64,000 nucleotides of DNA from Cohaesibacter marisflavi (GTDB lineage Bacteria > Pseudomonadota > Alphaproteobacteria > Rhizobiales > Cohaesibacteraceae): positions 124,001 to 188,000 of the forward strand of contig NZ_FOVR01000002.1 in assembly GCF_900115225.1 (NCBI RefSeq). The letters are read 5' to 3'. The first letter of the stretch is position 1. Each line of letters opens with the position of its first letter. Below, in pieces: positions 16,675 through 25,517 of this stretch. The notes under the pieces were generated by a model, which did no database searches, was not told the origin of the DNA, and worked only from the letters and a program-made list of their open reading frames with translations. The position numbers and the translations under genes are program-made.

Positions 16675-18261
16675 ATGATGAAAAATTCTATTGCAGCCCT
16701 CCTGCTGGCTGGAGTGTGCGCACTTCCGCTGGTTGCGACGTCTGCTTCTGCAGAGGTTGTCTATAACCGTGGTAACTCTGCTGATCCGGAAACCCTCGAT
16801 CAGCATAAGACCCAAACGGTCTATGAATCCCACATCCTGCGCGATCTCTATGAAGGCCTTCTGGCCTACAGCGCAGACGGCAAATGCGTTGCCGGTGTGG
16901 CCAAATCCTGGGATGTCTCCGAAGACGGTCTGGTCTATACCTTCCATTTCCGTGATGATGCAAAATGGTCCAATGGCGATCCTGTGGTTGCTGGCGATTT
17001 CGTCTATTCCCTGCGCCGTATTGAAGATCCGGAAACGGCTGCTCAATATTCCACCATCATGTATCCGATCATGAACGCCGAAAAAGTCAACAAGGGCGAA
17101 TTGCCCAAGGAAGAACTTGGCGTAAAAGCGATAGACGATGCCACTCTGGAAATCACTCTGAATGCGCCGACCCCGTATTTCCTGGGTCAGCTCTGCCATC
17201 AGTCCGCATTGCCGGTTCATCCTGCAAGCGTTGAAAAATATGGCGAGGACTTCTCCAAGCCGGGCAACATGGTTTCCAACGGTGCCTTCACGCTGGCCGA
17301 GTTCGTTCCGAACAGCCATGTGAAAGCTGTCAAGAACCCAATGTTCCATGACGCTGCAGACGTGAAAATCGATGCCGTCATGTATTACCCAACCGAAGAT
17401 CGCGGGGCTGCTCTGCGCCGCTTCCAGGCTGGCGAACTGGATTCCAACAACGATGCTCCGGTCGAACAGGTCGACTTCATGCGTGAAAATCTGGGTGACC
17501 AGTTCCGCGTAGCCCCATATCTGGGCACCTACTATTACGCAGTGAACACCACCGAAGACAAGCTGGCCGACCCGAAAATCCGTCGCGCCCTGTCCATGGC
17601 GATTGATCGTGAATTCATCGCCGACGACATCTGGGGTGGCACCATGCTGCCGGGCTATTCGCTCGTTCCTCCCGGAATTGGCAACTATGGCGAACCTGCC
17701 TATGCCGACTTCAAGGATATGGACCAGTTCGACCGTGAAGACGCTGCAAAAGCCATTCTGGAAGAAGCCGGTTACAGCGAAGACAAGCCGCTTGAAGTGG
17801 AAATCCGCTACAATACGTCGGAAAACCACAAGAATACGGCTGTTGCCATTGCTGACATGTGGAAACAGATCGGTGTGAAAACCACGCTGCTCAACACCGA
17901 TACCAAGACCCACTATGCGAACCTGCGTGAACATGCTCCGTTCGACTTTGCACGCGCTGGCTGGATCGGTGACTATTCTGACCCGCAGAACTTCCTGATG
18001 CTCGTAGAATCCGATTCCGGCTTCAACTATGCCCAGTGGAAGAATGCGGACTATGATGCACTGATGGACAAAGCTGCCATGACTGTGGATCTGGATAAAC
18101 GCGCTGAAATTCTCTTCAACGCTGAAAAGATCTTCATGGAAAATCAGCCTTATTTGCCGCTGCTTTACTACAGCTCCCTCAGCCTTGTCTCCGACAAGCT
18201 GCATGGCTGGGAAGATAACCTCTTGAACGTCCATCCTTCTCGTTGGATGTCCAAGGACTAA
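16675..18261 (+). CDS. oppA: Oligopeptide ABC transporter substrate-binding protein
   Basis: A periplasmic family-5 extracellular binding protein of 528 residues. The start is set at the ATG at 16675 (or the adjacent ATG at 16678), because GGGAG lies about 9 nt upstream and a clean signal peptide ending SASA follows. The mature sequence closely follows E. coli OppA/MppA: LGVKAIDDATLEITLNAPTPYF near 140-160, a GTYYYAVNT block, and FDFARAGWIGDYSDP near 420-435. That similarity argues for peptide ligands rather than the sugars some family-5 proteins bind. It is followed by a strong terminator before oppB, the usual arrangement for overproducing the receptor. Confidence 0.94.
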   Translation: MMKNSIAALLLAGVCALPLVATSASAEVVYNRGNSADPETLDQHKTQTVYESHILRDLYEGLLAYSADGKCVAGVAKSWDVSEDGLVYTFHFRDDAKWSNGDPVVAGDFVYSLRRIEDPETAAQYSTIMYPIMNAEKVNKGELPKEELGVKAIDDATLEITLNAPTPYFLGQLCHQSALPVHPASVEKYGEDFSKPGNMVSNGAFTLAEFVPNSHVKAVKNPMFHDAADVKIDAVMYYPTEDRGAALRRFQAGELDSNNDAPVEQVDFMRENLGDQFRVAPYLGTYYYAVNTTEDKLADPKIRRALSMAIDREFIADDIWGGTMLPGYSLVPPGIGNYGEPAYADFKDMDQFDREDAAKAILEEAGYSEDKPLEVEIRYNTSENHKNTAVAIADMWKQIGVKTTLLNTDTKTHYANLREHAPFDFARAGWIGDYSDPQNFLMLVESDSGFNYAQWKNADYDALMDKAAMTVDLDKRAEILFNAEKIFMENQPYLPLLYYSSLSLVSDKLHGWEDNLLNVHPSRWMSKD

Positions 18262-18277
18262 GTCGGTTAAAACCACG

Positions 18278-18303
18278 AAGGGCTGCCTTTTGGCAGCCCT
18301 TTT
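18278..18303 (+). terminator. Intrinsic terminator after oppA
   Basis: A perfect 10-bp stem (AAGGGCTGCC, 18278-18287 with 18292-18301), a TTTT loop and trailing T residues. Confidence 0.88.
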
Positions 18304-18563
18304 GTGTACAATTGTGGCTTTGAAGTTCGCTTTTCGCGGACAGATTGCTAGAATTGTCAAGCAAGAAGCGATAAAGCTTCGATAAGAAAAATAAGAAGTG
18401 AACCTGGGACGCGCTTTCGCAAGTTATGCGACCGTCAGGATGTCTTCGATTTCAAAAACTTCATTGATGTCGACGAAAAGTCAGGTCCGGGTATCCGACG
18501 AAACTGTATCTGTGCCCGGTTTCGGGGAAGGGATGCAGAGAACTTCATTCAGAAGGACGCATT
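18304..18563. other. Spacer between oppA and oppB
   Basis: 260 bp with no credible gene. It contains a short GAAGC/GCTTC hairpin near 18365-18381 and may carry a secondary promoter for oppBC-DF. GAAGGAC precedes the oppB start. Confidence 0.4.
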
Positions 18564-19487
18564 ATGCTGCGATATGTGTTCAAGCGACTGCTAACCGCGA
18601 TTCCGACATTGTTTATCATTGTCACGCTTTCCTTTTTCCTCATCCGTGTGGCCCCCGGCGGGCCGTTTGATCTGGAGCGTCCGCTCGATCCCAAGGTGAT
18701 GGAAAATCTCAACAAGATCTACAATCTCGATAAGTCCCTGCTGGAGCAATATTTCATTTATATGAATAACGTGCTGCACGGCAATCTGGGCCCGAGCTTC
18801 TTCTTCCGTGATTTCACGGTTGCTGAAATGTTTGGCAACGGGCTGCCGATTTCGGTTGAAATTGGCGGATATGCGCTGCTGATGGCGATTATTGTAGGCG
18901 GAGCACTCGGTGTCTGGGCCGCTCTTAAACAGAACCAGTTGCCCGACTATTCTGTGATGACGGTTGCGACCATGGGCATCACCATTCCCAACTTTGTTGT
19001 TGCGCCAATCCTGACGCTGATCTTCGGGGTCATGCTGGGATGGCTGCCCGTTGGTGGCTGGAACAATGGGGCTTGGGAGAACAAGGTCCTGCCGATTATA
19101 ACGCTCGGTCTACCGCAGGTTGCCGTCGTGGCGCGCCTGACGCGCGGTGCCATGATCGAAGCTCTGCGCTCGCACCATATCCGAACCGCCCGTGCCAACG
19201 GCCTACCCGGCTGGATGGTTGTTGTTGTCCATGCCCTGCGTGGCGCCTTGTTGCCGGTGGTTTCCTATGCCGGTCCTGCCGCTGCTGCTCTGCTGACCGG
19301 CTCGGTGGTGATTGAAACCGTCTTCGGTATTCCCGGCGTTGGCCGCTATTTCGTACAGGGCGCGCTCAACCGCGACTATCCTTTGGTCATGGGCACTGTG
19401 ATTGTCATTGCGGTCTTCATCATGGTCTTCAACCTGATCGTCGACCTGCTTTATGCCTGGCTCGATCCACGCGTGCGCTACGATTGA
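18564..19487 (+). CDS. oppB: Oligopeptide ABC transporter permease B
   Basis: A 307-residue inner-membrane permease with six predicted helices. The N-terminal MLRYVFKRLLTAIPTLF is the family signature, and IRVAPGGPFDLERPL follows. The EAA loop that contacts the ATPase is visible near residues 196-215 (TARANGLPGWMVVVVHALR), and the family-typical ETVFGIPGVGRYF and NRDYPLVMGTV close the protein. Its stop lies 7 bp before the oppC ATG, so the two are translationally close. It acts with OppC and OppDF to move peptides delivered by OppA. Confidence 0.95.
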   Translation: MLRYVFKRLLTAIPTLFIIVTLSFFLIRVAPGGPFDLERPLDPKVMENLNKIYNLDKSLLEQYFIYMNNVLHGNLGPSFFFRDFTVAEMFGNGLPISVEIGGYALLMAIIVGGALGVWAALKQNQLPDYSVMTVATMGITIPNFVVAPILTLIFGVMLGWLPVGGWNNGAWENKVLPIITLGLPQVAVVARLTRGAMIEALRSHHIRTARANGLPGWMVVVVHALRGALLPVVSYAGPAAAALLTGSVVIETVFGIPGVGRYFVQGALNRDYPLVMGTVIVIAVFIMVFNLIVDLLYAWLDPRVRYD

Positions 19488-19494
19488 GGGAACA

Positions 19495-20646
19495 ATGAAT
19501 AGCAAAACTCCAAAAACCAAAGCCGGACAGGCAGCCGAAAAGTTGGTTGAAGCGCAGGTGGGTCGTTCCCTCTGGGATGATGCATGGGCGCGCCTGAAAG
19601 CCAACCGCGCGGCAATGACGTCCTTTGTCGTGTTGTTTTTCATCGCCTTGGCCTGCTTCTTTGGCCCCTTCTTTACCGGCCACCAGTATGACACGGTCTA
19701 CCGAAACTATGTGAAGGTGCCCGCCTCTCTGGCTGCCTATCCAAGGGATGACGAGATCGCGCCTGCCTTGGAAAAAGTACTCAAGCGCGCGCGGCTCACC
19801 GCAGAGAACATCAAGATCGCTGACAAGGAGGTGATCGTACAGGCCACCTCCAAGCGTGCCATCAATGAAAAGGCCGTCCGCTATTTCGATCGCTCGGACC
19901 TGTTCAAGAATGCTGCTTTTTCCGGTTTTTCCGATGATAAGAAGAGTGTGACCATTACGGCCAAGATTGACCGTATACATTTCTATTTCGGCACCGACGC
20001 CAACGGGCGTGACTTGCTGACTCGAACGCTGATCGCCGGACGGATCTCGCTGATCATCGGTTTGCTGGCTTCCGGCGTGGCTCTGCTCATCGGGGTGACC
20101 TATGGGTCGCTGTCGGGTTATTTCGGCGGCAGGGTCGACCTCATCATGATGCGTGTTGTCGATGTGCTCTATTCGCTGCCCTTCATTTTCTTTGTGATTC
20201 TGCTGGTGGTCTTCTTCGGGCGAAACTTCATATTGATGTTCATTGCCGTGGGTGCGGTGGAATGGCTTGATATGGCCCGTATCGTGCGTGGGCAGACCCT
20301 GTCGATCAAGCGGCAGGAATATGTGCTGGCCGCCGAGGCTATGGGCGTCGGGGCTGGGGGTATCCTGCGCCGGCATATCATTCCCAACACTTTGGGGCCT
20401 GTGGTCATCTTCGTAACTCTGCTTGTGCCCAAAGTTATTCTGCTTGAGAGCTTCCTGTCCTTCCTTGGCCTCGGCGTTCAGGAGCCCATGACTTCATGGG
20501 GCGTGCTGATTTCTGAAGGCGCGCGCAACTTGCAAGGGGCCAGCTGGATGTTGATCTTCCCATCCATCTTCCTCACTGCAACGCTGTTTGCGCTCAATTT
20601 CATTGGTGACGGCCTGCGCGATGCGCTGGACCCCAAAGATCGATAG
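19495..20646 (+). CDS. oppC: Oligopeptide ABC transporter permease C
   Basis: A 383-residue permease partner of OppB. The start is the ATG at 19495 preceded by GAGGG; an earlier in-frame codon at 19453 lies inside oppB and is disfavoured. A cytosolic N-terminus of about 35 residues precedes the first helix. A roughly 100-residue soluble insertion (about 65-165) then leads to the FYFGTDANGRDLLTR motif that opens the conserved permease domain. The EAA loop is around 265-285 (YVLAAEAMGVGAGGILRRHI). The long periplasmic insertion is larger than in E. coli OppC but is seen in related alphaproteobacterial proteins. It ends 12 bp before oppDF. Confidence 0.94.
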   Translation: MNSKTPKTKAGQAAEKLVEAQVGRSLWDDAWARLKANRAAMTSFVVLFFIALACFFGPFFTGHQYDTVYRNYVKVPASLAAYPRDDEIAPALEKVLKRARLTAENIKIADKEVIVQATSKRAINEKAVRYFDRSDLFKNAAFSGFSDDKKSVTITAKIDRIHFYFGTDANGRDLLTRTLIAGRISLIIGLLASGVALLIGVTYGSLSGYFGGRVDLIMMRVVDVLYSLPFIFFVILLVVFFGRNFILMFIAVGAVEWLDMARIVRGQTLSIKRQEYVLAAEAMGVGAGGILRRHIIPNTLGPVVIFVTLLVPKVILLESFLSFLGLGVQEPMTSWGVLISEGARNLQGASWMLIFPSIFLTATLFALNFIGDGLRDALDPKDR

Positions 20647-20658
20647 GAGCACGGGACA

Positions 20659-22278
20659 ATGACAGATACCAAAACACCTCTGCTCGATATCAATGATCTG
20701 CATGTGCATTTTGAAACCAACAGCGACAAGGATGTGCATGCTGTGCGCGGCATTCACATGCATATCGAAAAGGGCGAAACGGTCGCCGTTGTTGGAGAAT
20801 CCGGCTCTGGCAAAAGTCAGGTCATGATGTCAGCCATGGGGCTTCTGGCCGACAATGGTTGGGTGGAAGGCTCGGTGAAATATAATGGCGCCGAAATTCT
20901 GGGGCTTTCCAAACGCAAGCTGAACAGCTATCGCGGCTCCAAGATGACCATGATCTTTCAGGAGCCCATGACCTCGCTTGATCCGCTCTATACCATCGGT
21001 CGGCAGATTTGCGAGCCTTTGCGGGTCCACCAGAAAATGGACAAGAAGCGGGCGATGGCGCGTGCGCTTGAGCTGTTGGAACTGGTGGGGATTCCCGAGC
21101 CTAAAAAGCGGCTCAAATCTTATCCTCATGAGATGTCCGGCGGCCAGCGTCAACGCGTCATGATTGCCATGGCGCTTGCCAATGATCCTGATCTGCTGAT
21201 TGCAGATGAACCGACCACGGCGCTGGATGTGACCATTCAGGCCCAGATCCTGCAGCTGCTGGCTGATCTTCAGAAAAAATTGGGCATGGCCATCCTCTTC
21301 ATCACTCATGACCTGAACATCGTGCGTCGCTTTGCTGACCGGGTTTATGTGATGAAGACTGGGGAAGTGGTGGAAGAAGGCAACACGGCGGAAATCTTCG
21401 ACAATCCCAGCCACGATTATACCAGAATGCTGCTCTCGGCCGAACCGGAAGGCACCAAAGAAGCTCCTGACACTGGGGCGCCGGTTCTGCTCGAAGGCAA
21501 GGGCGTCAATGTGACCTTCAACATCACATCTGGCCTGTTTGGTTCACAAACCCATACCCTGCGCGCTGTCAACAATGTCGATATTCGTCTGCATCAAGGG
21601 CAGACTATTGGTATCGTCGGGGAATCTGGCTCGGGGAAATCCACCCTCGGGAGGGCGCTCTTGCGGCTGACAGATATCAGCGGCGAGGTTTTGCTTGATG
21701 GGGTCGATATGAGCGAGATTGCAGGGGACGCCATGCGCGAGCAGCGCAAGCGCCTGCAGTTGGTCTTTCAGGATCCCTTTGGCTCTCTGTCTCCGCGTAT
21801 GATGGTTGGACAGATCATCACCGAGGGCCTTCTGGTGCATCATCCTGAATTGTCGGCCAAGGAGCGTGACTTGCGAGCGATTGAAGCTCTGGAAGAGGTG
21901 CAGCTTGATCCGTCCATGCGCAACCGCTATCCGCACGAGTTCTCAGGTGGTCAGCGTCAGCGCATTGCGATCGCACGGGCCATGGTACTCAAACCAAGGA
22001 TTGTGGTGCTTGATGAGCCGACATCCGCACTGGACCGGTCGGTGCAAAAGCAGATTGTCGATTTGCTGAGAGACCTTCAGGAGAAGAACAATCTTTCCTA
22101 TCTCTTCATCTCGCACGATCTAACAGTTGTCAGAGCCATGTCTGATTATGTGATGGTCATGAAGCAGGGCGTGATCGTTGAAGAGGGGCTGACGGAGCAG
22201 ATTTTTGATGCGCCAACAGAGCTCTATACCAAGCAGTTGATGGCAGCAGCTTTTGATTTGGAACCCATCTCTGCGTGA
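20659..22278 (+). CDS. oppDF: Oligopeptide ABC transporter, fused double ATPase (OppD-OppF)
   Basis: One 539-residue polypeptide carries two ABC ATPase domains. The first has Walker A GESGSGKS at 46-53, signature MSGGQRQRV and Walker B LLIADEPTTALD. The second has Walker A GESGSGKST near residue 320, signature FSGGQRQRI and Walker B IVVLDEPTSALD. An OppD-like linker between them lies near 260-290. Both halves therefore look catalytically competent, unlike some peptide exporters. It powers OppBC. Such D-F fusions are known (GsiA, YejF) and are not a sequencing error. AGGAG lies before the ATG, and a strong terminator follows. Confidence 0.95.
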   Translation: MTDTKTPLLDINDLHVHFETNSDKDVHAVRGIHMHIEKGETVAVVGESGSGKSQVMMSAMGLLADNGWVEGSVKYNGAEILGLSKRKLNSYRGSKMTMIFQEPMTSLDPLYTIGRQICEPLRVHQKMDKKRAMARALELLELVGIPEPKKRLKSYPHEMSGGQRQRVMIAMALANDPDLLIADEPTTALDVTIQAQILQLLADLQKKLGMAILFITHDLNIVRRFADRVYVMKTGEVVEEGNTAEIFDNPSHDYTRMLLSAEPEGTKEAPDTGAPVLLEGKGVNVTFNITSGLFGSQTHTLRAVNNVDIRLHQGQTIGIVGESGSGKSTLGRALLRLTDISGEVLLDGVDMSEIAGDAMREQRKRLQLVFQDPFGSLSPRMMVGQIITEGLLVHHPELSAKERDLRAIEALEEVQLDPSMRNRYPHEFSGGQRQRIAIARAMVLKPRIVVLDEPTSALDRSVQKQIVDLLRDLQEKNNLSYLFISHDLTVVRAMSDYVMVMKQGVIVEEGLTEQIFDAPTELYTKQLMAAAFDLEPISA

Positions 22279-22303
22279 CCAGTGATCCCTGCTATCAAAT
22301 ATT

Positions 22304-22328
22304 AGGCGCCGGCGACGGCGCCTTTTTT
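22304..22328 (+). terminator. Intrinsic terminator of the opp operon
   Basis: A 7-bp perfect stem AGGCGCC/GGCGCCT with a GGCGAC loop, followed by six T residues. Confidence 0.9.
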
Positions 22329-22632
22329 GTGCTCGACAGGCTTTGTTCCGGGTATAATGGCAAGGAAAGAAGCACCAGGACGCCCTGATTGCAGATTGTA
22401 TAGCAGGAATCAACATGTGATTCAGAGACATTCCAACAAGACATATCTGGGTATCACGAATGATTGAGCCCACAAATGTTCTCCAACTGTGGATAAAACA
22501 GAGGAAAATGCACGCAAACCATCAGGTGCGGCAAATTTACACTATTACACACAATGAAAATTTGTAGGTGGGCTTTTCAAGGGTAATTTCTGCTGATATA
22601 AATTTCGTCACGGAGCAAGCACTACCCGTCAG

Positions 22633-22646
22633 GTGTCGCAAGCAGT
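22633..22646 (+). repeat. 14-bp element copy 1 (GTGTCGCAAGCAGT)
   Basis: Identical to the copy at 22697-22710, 64 bp downstream. Part of a set of four same-direction copies leading up to the TetR start. Confidence 0.6.
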
Positions 22647-22696
22647 AAAGCTTAGACAGGTAACCCAACTCGCCCCGTGACGACAGTGTCCACCAT

Positions 22697-22710
22697 GTGT
22701 CGCAAGCAGT
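22697..22710 (+). repeat. 14-bp element copy 2 (GTGTCGCAAGCAGT)
   Basis: Exact duplicate of copy 1. The flanking bases differ, so the repeat is confined to the element. Confidence 0.6.
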
Positions 22711-23166
22711 TCGGCGGACAGACTGTAACCATTCTAGCTGTTGACGCAGCATCAAATGGTATCTCTATGTTGCGGCATGTTCGGAATTTTTAAGTTCCAG
22801 CATGCCGCACATTGAATCTCTTCTCCAAAACTAAACTAAGCAACGTTTGCATCTAAATGATACAGCGTTTTTGTTCGTTTTCAGAGCACCTGTCAGATCT
22901 GAGCTTTTGCCTATAAACCATGAGCCAATGACAGACTGGCAACTGTGATTAATTTGACCAAAGCATCATTACGAAATGACATTTTGTGTAATCAGAAGAT
23001 AGACAAATAGACAATGGTTGTCAATCTTTAAGGGGAAAAAAATTTACAGAAATCAGGATTTCGTATATTGTTTCTAGTAGAAAAAATAATTTCAATCGCT
23101 AAAGCCAATATACTGTGGTGACAGGCGAGATTGCAGTCCAGATTTTGAAAAAAGGGAAGCACATTC

Positions 23167-23194
23167 GTGTCGCAAGGAATGTGTCGCAAGCAAA
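23167..23194 (+). repeat. 14-bp element copies 3 and 4 in tandem, abutting the TetR start codon
   Basis: GTGTCGCAAGGAAT (23167-23180) and GTGTCGCAAGCAAA (23181-23194) stand head to tail, and the ATG of the TetR gene is the very next base. They share the first 10 bp with copies 1 and 2. The AAGGA inside copy 3 is the only ribosome-site-like sequence near the start, but it is about 16 nt away. Confidence 0.6.
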
Positions 23195-23776
23195 ATGACG
23201 AGCACCAAAGATAAAGTTATTCAGGCCGCGCAAGAGTTGATTTCGCGCTATGGCTACAACCGCACTTCCATGACAGACGTCGCCAAGCAGGCTGGCCTTT
23301 CACGACAAACGGTTTATGCGGTCTTTGCCAATAAGGAAGACCTGTTTGCAGAAACTTCCTATCATGTTTTTCATGAGCATCTGAACAAGACGCGGGAAGG
23401 AATAACGCATTGCACATCGCTGGGTGACCAGCTGAATATCTATTTTGAAAATATGGTCGTGCGGCCCTTCATCTTTCTGCAAAATCATCCCGAGGCGATA
23501 ACGCTATGGAACGATGCCGACATGAATAACCATCCGGCTATTGCAAAACTCAAGAATGAGCATCGCCAGTTTCTCGCAGAGCTTTTGGTGCCTTACACCA
23601 AATATATTGGTGCTTCGGGACAATGTCCTGCCCATATGGCTGATTTTATTATCATGACATGTCGGGAAATGAAGTGTGGCAAGGCTAGTTCCATTGAGGA
23701 ATTGCGCCGCCTGCTGGATACGCTATCTGCCTCAATCCTGGCTCTGACATCCCAAGGGGGCGCAGAAGCGGCCTGA
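23195..23776 (+). CDS. TetR/AcrR-family regulator
   Basis: A 193-residue repressor-type protein. Residues 1-48 hold the family helix-turn-helix, with DVAKQAGLSRQTVYAVFANKEDLF as recognition and closing helices. The remainder is a helical ligand domain of typical TetR_C length, with cysteines at about 147, 157 and 163. No metabolic gene adjoins it. The upstream opp operon ends in a terminator and the downstream porin is convergent, so it may regulate itself through the 14-bp direct repeats that abut its start, or a distant target. The start is the first ATG giving a complete HTH. Ribosome-site spacing is poor, which may mean weak or regulated translation. Confidence 0.88.
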   Translation: MTSTKDKVIQAAQELISRYGYNRTSMTDVAKQAGLSRQTVYAVFANKEDLFAETSYHVFHEHLNKTREGITHCTSLGDQLNIYFENMVVRPFIFLQNHPEAITLWNDADMNNHPAIAKLKNEHRQFLAELLVPYTKYIGASGQCPAHMADFIIMTCREMKCGKASSIEELRRLLDTLSASILALTSQGGAEAA

Positions 23777-23826
23777 AAGGATAAGCAGGAATAGATCCTG
23801 AGTTGCACGTTCCAGAAAGTTTTATC

Positions 23827-23854
23827 GCCGGGCCCAGAGGGGCTCGGCTTTTTT
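23827..23854 (+). terminator. Intrinsic terminator of the TetR gene
   Basis: A 9-bp stem with one G-T pair (23827-23835 with 23840-23848) and six T residues. Confidence 0.88.
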
Positions 23855-23886
23855 GTAAGCAGAGTTAGCTGGGCGAATCTTTCAGA

Positions 23887-23919
23887 TAAAAAAATCCCGG
23901 AAGCAATGGCTCCCGGGAT
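23887..23919 (-). terminator. Intrinsic terminator of the porin gene
   Basis: On minus, ATCCCGG (23913-23919) pairs with CCGGGAT (23894-23900), extended inward by a GAGC/GCTT-like stem, followed by a T7 run. About 30 bp after the porin stop. Confidence 0.9.
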
Positions 23920-23948
23920 CCAATTCTCAGAAACAGTGTTAACTGTTC

Positions 23949-25088
23949 TTAGAAGTTACGCTGCAGACGCAGTTTGCCTTCCCAAGTGTCGTAGTCAGCA
24001 GTGCTAGCTGCTGCTTCGAAGTCACGGTCGGTATACTGGATACCAGCAACAACCTTCAGGTTTTTAACTGGTTTGTAGCCGAGTTCTGCAGAAGCGGTCC
24101 ACTGATCGAAGTCTTCAGAAGCGCCCTGGTCGTCATATTCGCCATAACCACCAGCGACAATAGCCCACAGGTTATCAGCAAAAGCATATTTCAAGCTTGC
24201 AGATACACCATACAGTTCGTTGAGTTCGAACTCACCGGTAGATGCATCATAGGTAGCGTCAGACATAACGGAAGCATCGTTGATGCCGTTCCAAGCCATT
24301 GCACCTTTGGTGTAGAAGCCGTTCAGAGCGAATTCGGAACCAGCGGACAGCATGTCGAGGTTGAAGATGCCACCAGCAGATACGGAATAAGCTACATCGT
24401 TATCAAACTGAGCCCAACCATAACGAGCCTGGCTAACAATACCACCAACAGCTACAGAACCCCAAGCCTGGTCAACTTTCAAACGAGCAACCAGAGTAGG
24501 CAGGGACTGACCAGCATAGTCAACAGTTGCAAGACCAACAGACTTGTCACCGATCAGGTGTTTGTTGTTAGCGATACCCAGAGTAGCGGTTACGCCGTTA
24601 CCGAAGGCCATGTTGTAGCCCATCTGAGGAACGTCGGTGTCGCCCAAGTCATAGTCGCCGCCATAAACGTCGCCTACATAGTCAACGATACCTGCGGAGG
24701 AGAGGAAGCCAGCGTAGAAGCCGCCCAGAGACAACCATGCTTTAGCAATGGAGATGTCGCCGTCATCTTCGCCTTCGATACGAACGCGAGAAGAAAGAGT
24801 ACCCAGTTCGGTTTCTTCCTTAGCGTCGAAGTTTACCTGGCCACGTGCCCAGATGTCGAATTTTTCGTCAGCGCGGGATTCAGCTTCGCTGAAACGGGCT
24901 TCAGTACGGACATAGCCGCTGATTTTCAGGCAGGTGTCGGTGCCTGGGAGGAAGAAGTAGCCAGCGCCATAAGCGTCGCATACTTTAACATAATCTACAG
25001 GCTCTGCTACTGGCAGATCTGCTGCCTGGGCTGCGCCGCCAGCTACCAATGCTGCTGCAGAACCGAGGATGAGGCTCTTGATGTTCAT
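23949..25088 (-). CDS. Outer-membrane porin, Rhizobiales Porin_2 type
   Basis: A 379-residue beta-barrel porin like Brucella Omp2b and RopA, forming general diffusion channels. The start is the ATG at 25088 (MNIKSLILGS), with AGGG 8 nt upstream. A signal peptide ends in AQA before ADLPVAEPVDYVKVCDAYG. The two-cysteine N-terminal loop (CDAYGAGYFFLPGTDTC) and LKISGYVRTEARF are family hallmarks. The C-terminus ends in an aromatic residue (LQRNF), as required for outer-membrane assembly. Codon use is narrow and even, as in highly expressed genes, and it has its own promoter and strong terminator. The neighbours are unrelated. Confidence 0.95.
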   Translation of the reverse strand: MNIKSLILGSAAALVAGGAAQAADLPVAEPVDYVKVCDAYGAGYFFLPGTDTCLKISGYVRTEARFSEAESRADEKFDIWARGQVNFDAKEETELGTLSSRVRIEGEDDGDISIAKAWLSLGGFYAGFLSSAGIVDYVGDVYGGDYDLGDTDVPQMGYNMAFGNGVTATLGIANNKHLIGDKSVGLATVDYAGQSLPTLVARLKVDQAWGSVAVGGIVSQARYGWAQFDNDVAYSVSAGGIFNLDMLSAGSEFALNGFYTKGAMAWNGINDASVMSDATYDASTGEFELNELYGVSASLKYAFADNLWAIVAGGYGEYDDQGASEDFDQWTASAELGYKPVKNLKVVAGIQYTDRDFEAAASTADYDTWEGKLRLQRNF

Positions 25089-25444
25089 AATTCTGACCCT
25101 AGTATTTTTGATAAGCTTGCGACAGGGAGACAATAACCGTTTAATTGTAAATCGCAAACATACTTTAAGAGTCCAAATGTCAATTCAAAAGTGATGTTGC
25201 AAAAAAAACACAAACCACCCCGAACAGCGCAGATTTCTGAGCAAAATCTGTGCTGATCATCCTGCGTAACCGGCGACGTCGGTGTGTGAAGAAGAAGATA
25301 GCCCCCTTTTTAAAGAGGCTGTGTCGGCAGCTGTTGCATAAAATGCCACCCGCTATGGGAGCCTGCGAAGGCATTGTGGAGGTATGACAGTGCGCTGTTG
25401 ATTTGGCGCTATTCGCCTGAGGGCCCTCGTGATGTGATGGCCAC
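25089..25444. other. Porin leader and promoter region
   Basis: About 355 bp without a gene. The porin's putative promoter lies near 25157-25183 on minus. The rest shows no clear structure, apart from an A8 run at 25200-25208. Confidence 0.45.
25157..25183 (-). promoter_or_regulatory. Putative sigma-70 promoter of the porin gene
   Basis: On minus, TTGACA (25178-25183) is followed after 15 bp by TATGTT (25157-25162). The -35 is perfect, but the spacer is 2 bp shorter than ideal. It would give a leader of about 60 nt. Confidence 0.4.
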
Positions 25445-25469
25445 GAAAAAGGGGCCGATAAAGGCCCCT
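25445..25469 (-). terminator. Intrinsic terminator of the NifX-like gene
   Basis: On minus, AGGGGCC/GGCCCCT with a 6-base loop, then TTTTTCG. Confidence 0.88.
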
Positions 25470-25517
25470 CCCGTCCGCTTCATGAGTCTGGCAGAAAAAA
25501 AGGTTCCGCCACCAATC

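Larger units (their letters stand above)
22329..23194. other. Gene-free AT-rich region upstream of the TetR gene
   Basis: Some 870 bp without a credible gene on either strand; the frames seen are short and lack ribosome sites. It is clearly richer in A+T than its neighbours from about 22830 on. It contains four copies of a 14-bp element starting GTGTCGCAAG, listed separately, and must include the TetR promoter. A small RNA cannot be excluded. Confidence 0.5.

Noticed and set aside
16585-18360. A 591-codon open frame on minus opposite oppA, and similar long antisense frames opposite uxaC (3633-4541), uxuB (4740-6164) and GH2 (12154-13110).
   Set aside because: They mirror strongly coding plus or minus genes, have no recognisable domain or ribosome site, and arise from the third-base bias of the real gene.
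16675-22278. The opp system as a sugar-oligomer importer serving the uronate locus.
   Set aside because: OppA follows the peptide-binding OppA/MppA sequence closely, and there is a strong terminator between uxuA and oppA and no UxuR box before oppA.
22633-23194. CRISPR array or mobile-element ends built from the repeated 14-bp element.
   Set aside because: Only four copies, spacing of 64, 470 and 14 bp, no cas genes, no transposase and no target-site duplication seen.
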